Of a stretch of 6,212 nucleotides of DNA, positions 5,799-6,212 are shown piece after piece; position 1 is the first letter of the stretch; every line of letters starts with the position of its first letter. The translations under genes and the position numbers were made by a program. Under the pieces are notes generated by a model, which did no database searches, was not told the origin of the DNA, and saw only the letters and a list, made by a program, of their open reading frames with translations. Source of the stretch: Ruminococcaceae bacterium UBA5396 (GTDB lineage Bacteria > Bacillota > Clostridia > Oscillospirales > Acutalibacteraceae); assembly GCA_002410715.1 (NCBI GenBank), contig DHOG01000104.1, forward strand, positions 42,441 to 48,652, read 5' to 3'.

Positions 5799-6212
5799 TT
5801 AGTTGTTTTCAGTTTGCACTTTTGCCTGTTTAAACTGAATCATATACTTAATCAGATTGCGCAACTCAAAAATTATAATCAATACCCCAGGTATGATTAT
5901 CATGGTTAGCAGCCCAACTTTGGATTGTGTGAAATGGACCAGGTATCCAACAACCGGAATCGAGATGCCGGCTTTACCCAATATTTGAGATGCTAAAACC
6001 GGCGAAATATCATTTGCATCATTTGCATCGCCTCGTGTTTCAAAAGAAAGAGAGTCTGTCCTATTAATTGAGACAATGCGATGTGTTACCAATTTATTGC
6101 TGTCATCATTACCCCTGAAAGTAATAATGTCGTTTACAGCTAAATCTTCAGGGTTGATTCTCTTAATCAACACAATGGAACCTTTATGCAATGAAGGTTC
6201 CATGCTGCTGCC
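5799..6212 (-). CDS. sipW: SipW-like type I signal peptidase (5' end outside window)
   Basis: The visible 137 residues belong to a membrane-bound serine peptidase that removes signal peptides on the outer membrane face. The frame stays open to the window edge and reads GSSMEPSLHKGS, so the catalytic Ser (codon 6204-6206) precedes the Met at 6203, which is not the start. The second catalytic residue is His in KLVTHRIV (codon 6081-6083), where ordinary bacterial enzymes have Lys. Asp follows in TRGDAND (6027-6029). A Ser-His-Asp arrangement marks the ER/archaeal-type peptidases, to which SipW belongs; the spacing of about 41 and 59 residues after Ser matches SipW as I recall it. A final hydrophobic helix (VGLLTMIIIPGVLIIIF) and a basic tail fit the SipW C-terminal anchor. 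The N-terminal helix is off the window. Its location just before the TasA-like gene supports a dedicated processing role. Confidence 0.88.
   Translation of the reverse strand, partial: GSSMEPSLHKGSIVLIKRINPEDLAVNDIITFRGNDDSNKLVTHRIVSINRTDSLSFETRGDANDANDISPVLASQILGKAGISIPVVGYLVHFTQSKVGLLTMIIIPGVLIIIFELRNLIKYMIQFKQAKVQTENN

Noticed and set aside
6012..6029. Tandem 9-base duplication (ATTTGCATC twice) in the signal peptidase gene
   Set aside because: It encodes DANDAND around the catalytic Asp, and the loop length fits SipW relatives as I recall them, so it is probably codon coincidence and not an expansion.
1..6212. CRISPR arrays, tRNA or rRNA genes, insertion sequences, toxin-antitoxin pairs
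   Set aside because: No repeated spacer pattern, cloverleaf, transposase motif or paired small genes could be seen on either strand.

Overview
The window looks like a chromosomal piece from a Gram-positive Firmicute, most likely class Clostridia. The evidence is AGGAGG-type ribosome binding sites, a TTG start, a DusB-type gene beside a two-gene ABC exporter, and a signal peptidase of the SipW type next to TasA/camelysin-like exported proteins. The species cannot be named from this sequence alone.

Layout: (1) Bases 1-345 (+) are the 3' end of a tRNA-dihydrouridine synthase gene, followed by a hairpin with a T-rich tail. (2) Bases 346-523 hold that terminator, a good -10 box, an imperfect long-range hairpin and a 27-codon leader ORF that stops 3 bases before the next gene. 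(3) Bases 524-4101 (+) are two overlapping genes (TGATG junction) for the two halves of a heterodimeric ABC exporter. The first subunit has degenerate catalytic residues and the second has canonical ones, as in BmrCD/LmrCD/TM287-288. (4) Bases 4102-4233 hold an 18-bp perfect hairpin that can end transcription from both sides. (5) Bases 4234-6212 (-) are a visibly more AT-rich cluster read toward the exporter. In transcription order it holds a SipW-like signal peptidase (5' end outside the window), a TasA/camelysin-like exported protein, and a second protein with the same kind of beta-rich domain tethered by a C-terminal membrane helix. A GC-rich folded palindrome sits between the last two genes.

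How the genes work together: the exporter pair should form one membrane complex that pumps out drugs, lipids or peptides; its substrate is not readable from sequence. The minus-strand cluster looks like a surface or biofilm-matrix module, in which the SipW-type peptidase would process the TasA-like precursor. The membrane-anchored relative could act as an anchor, assembly platform or minor subunit; that last role is inference. The most useful points are the corrected TTG start of the anchored protein, the shared domain of the two surface proteins, the degenerate sorting-signal-like tail, and the leader region of the exporter operon.
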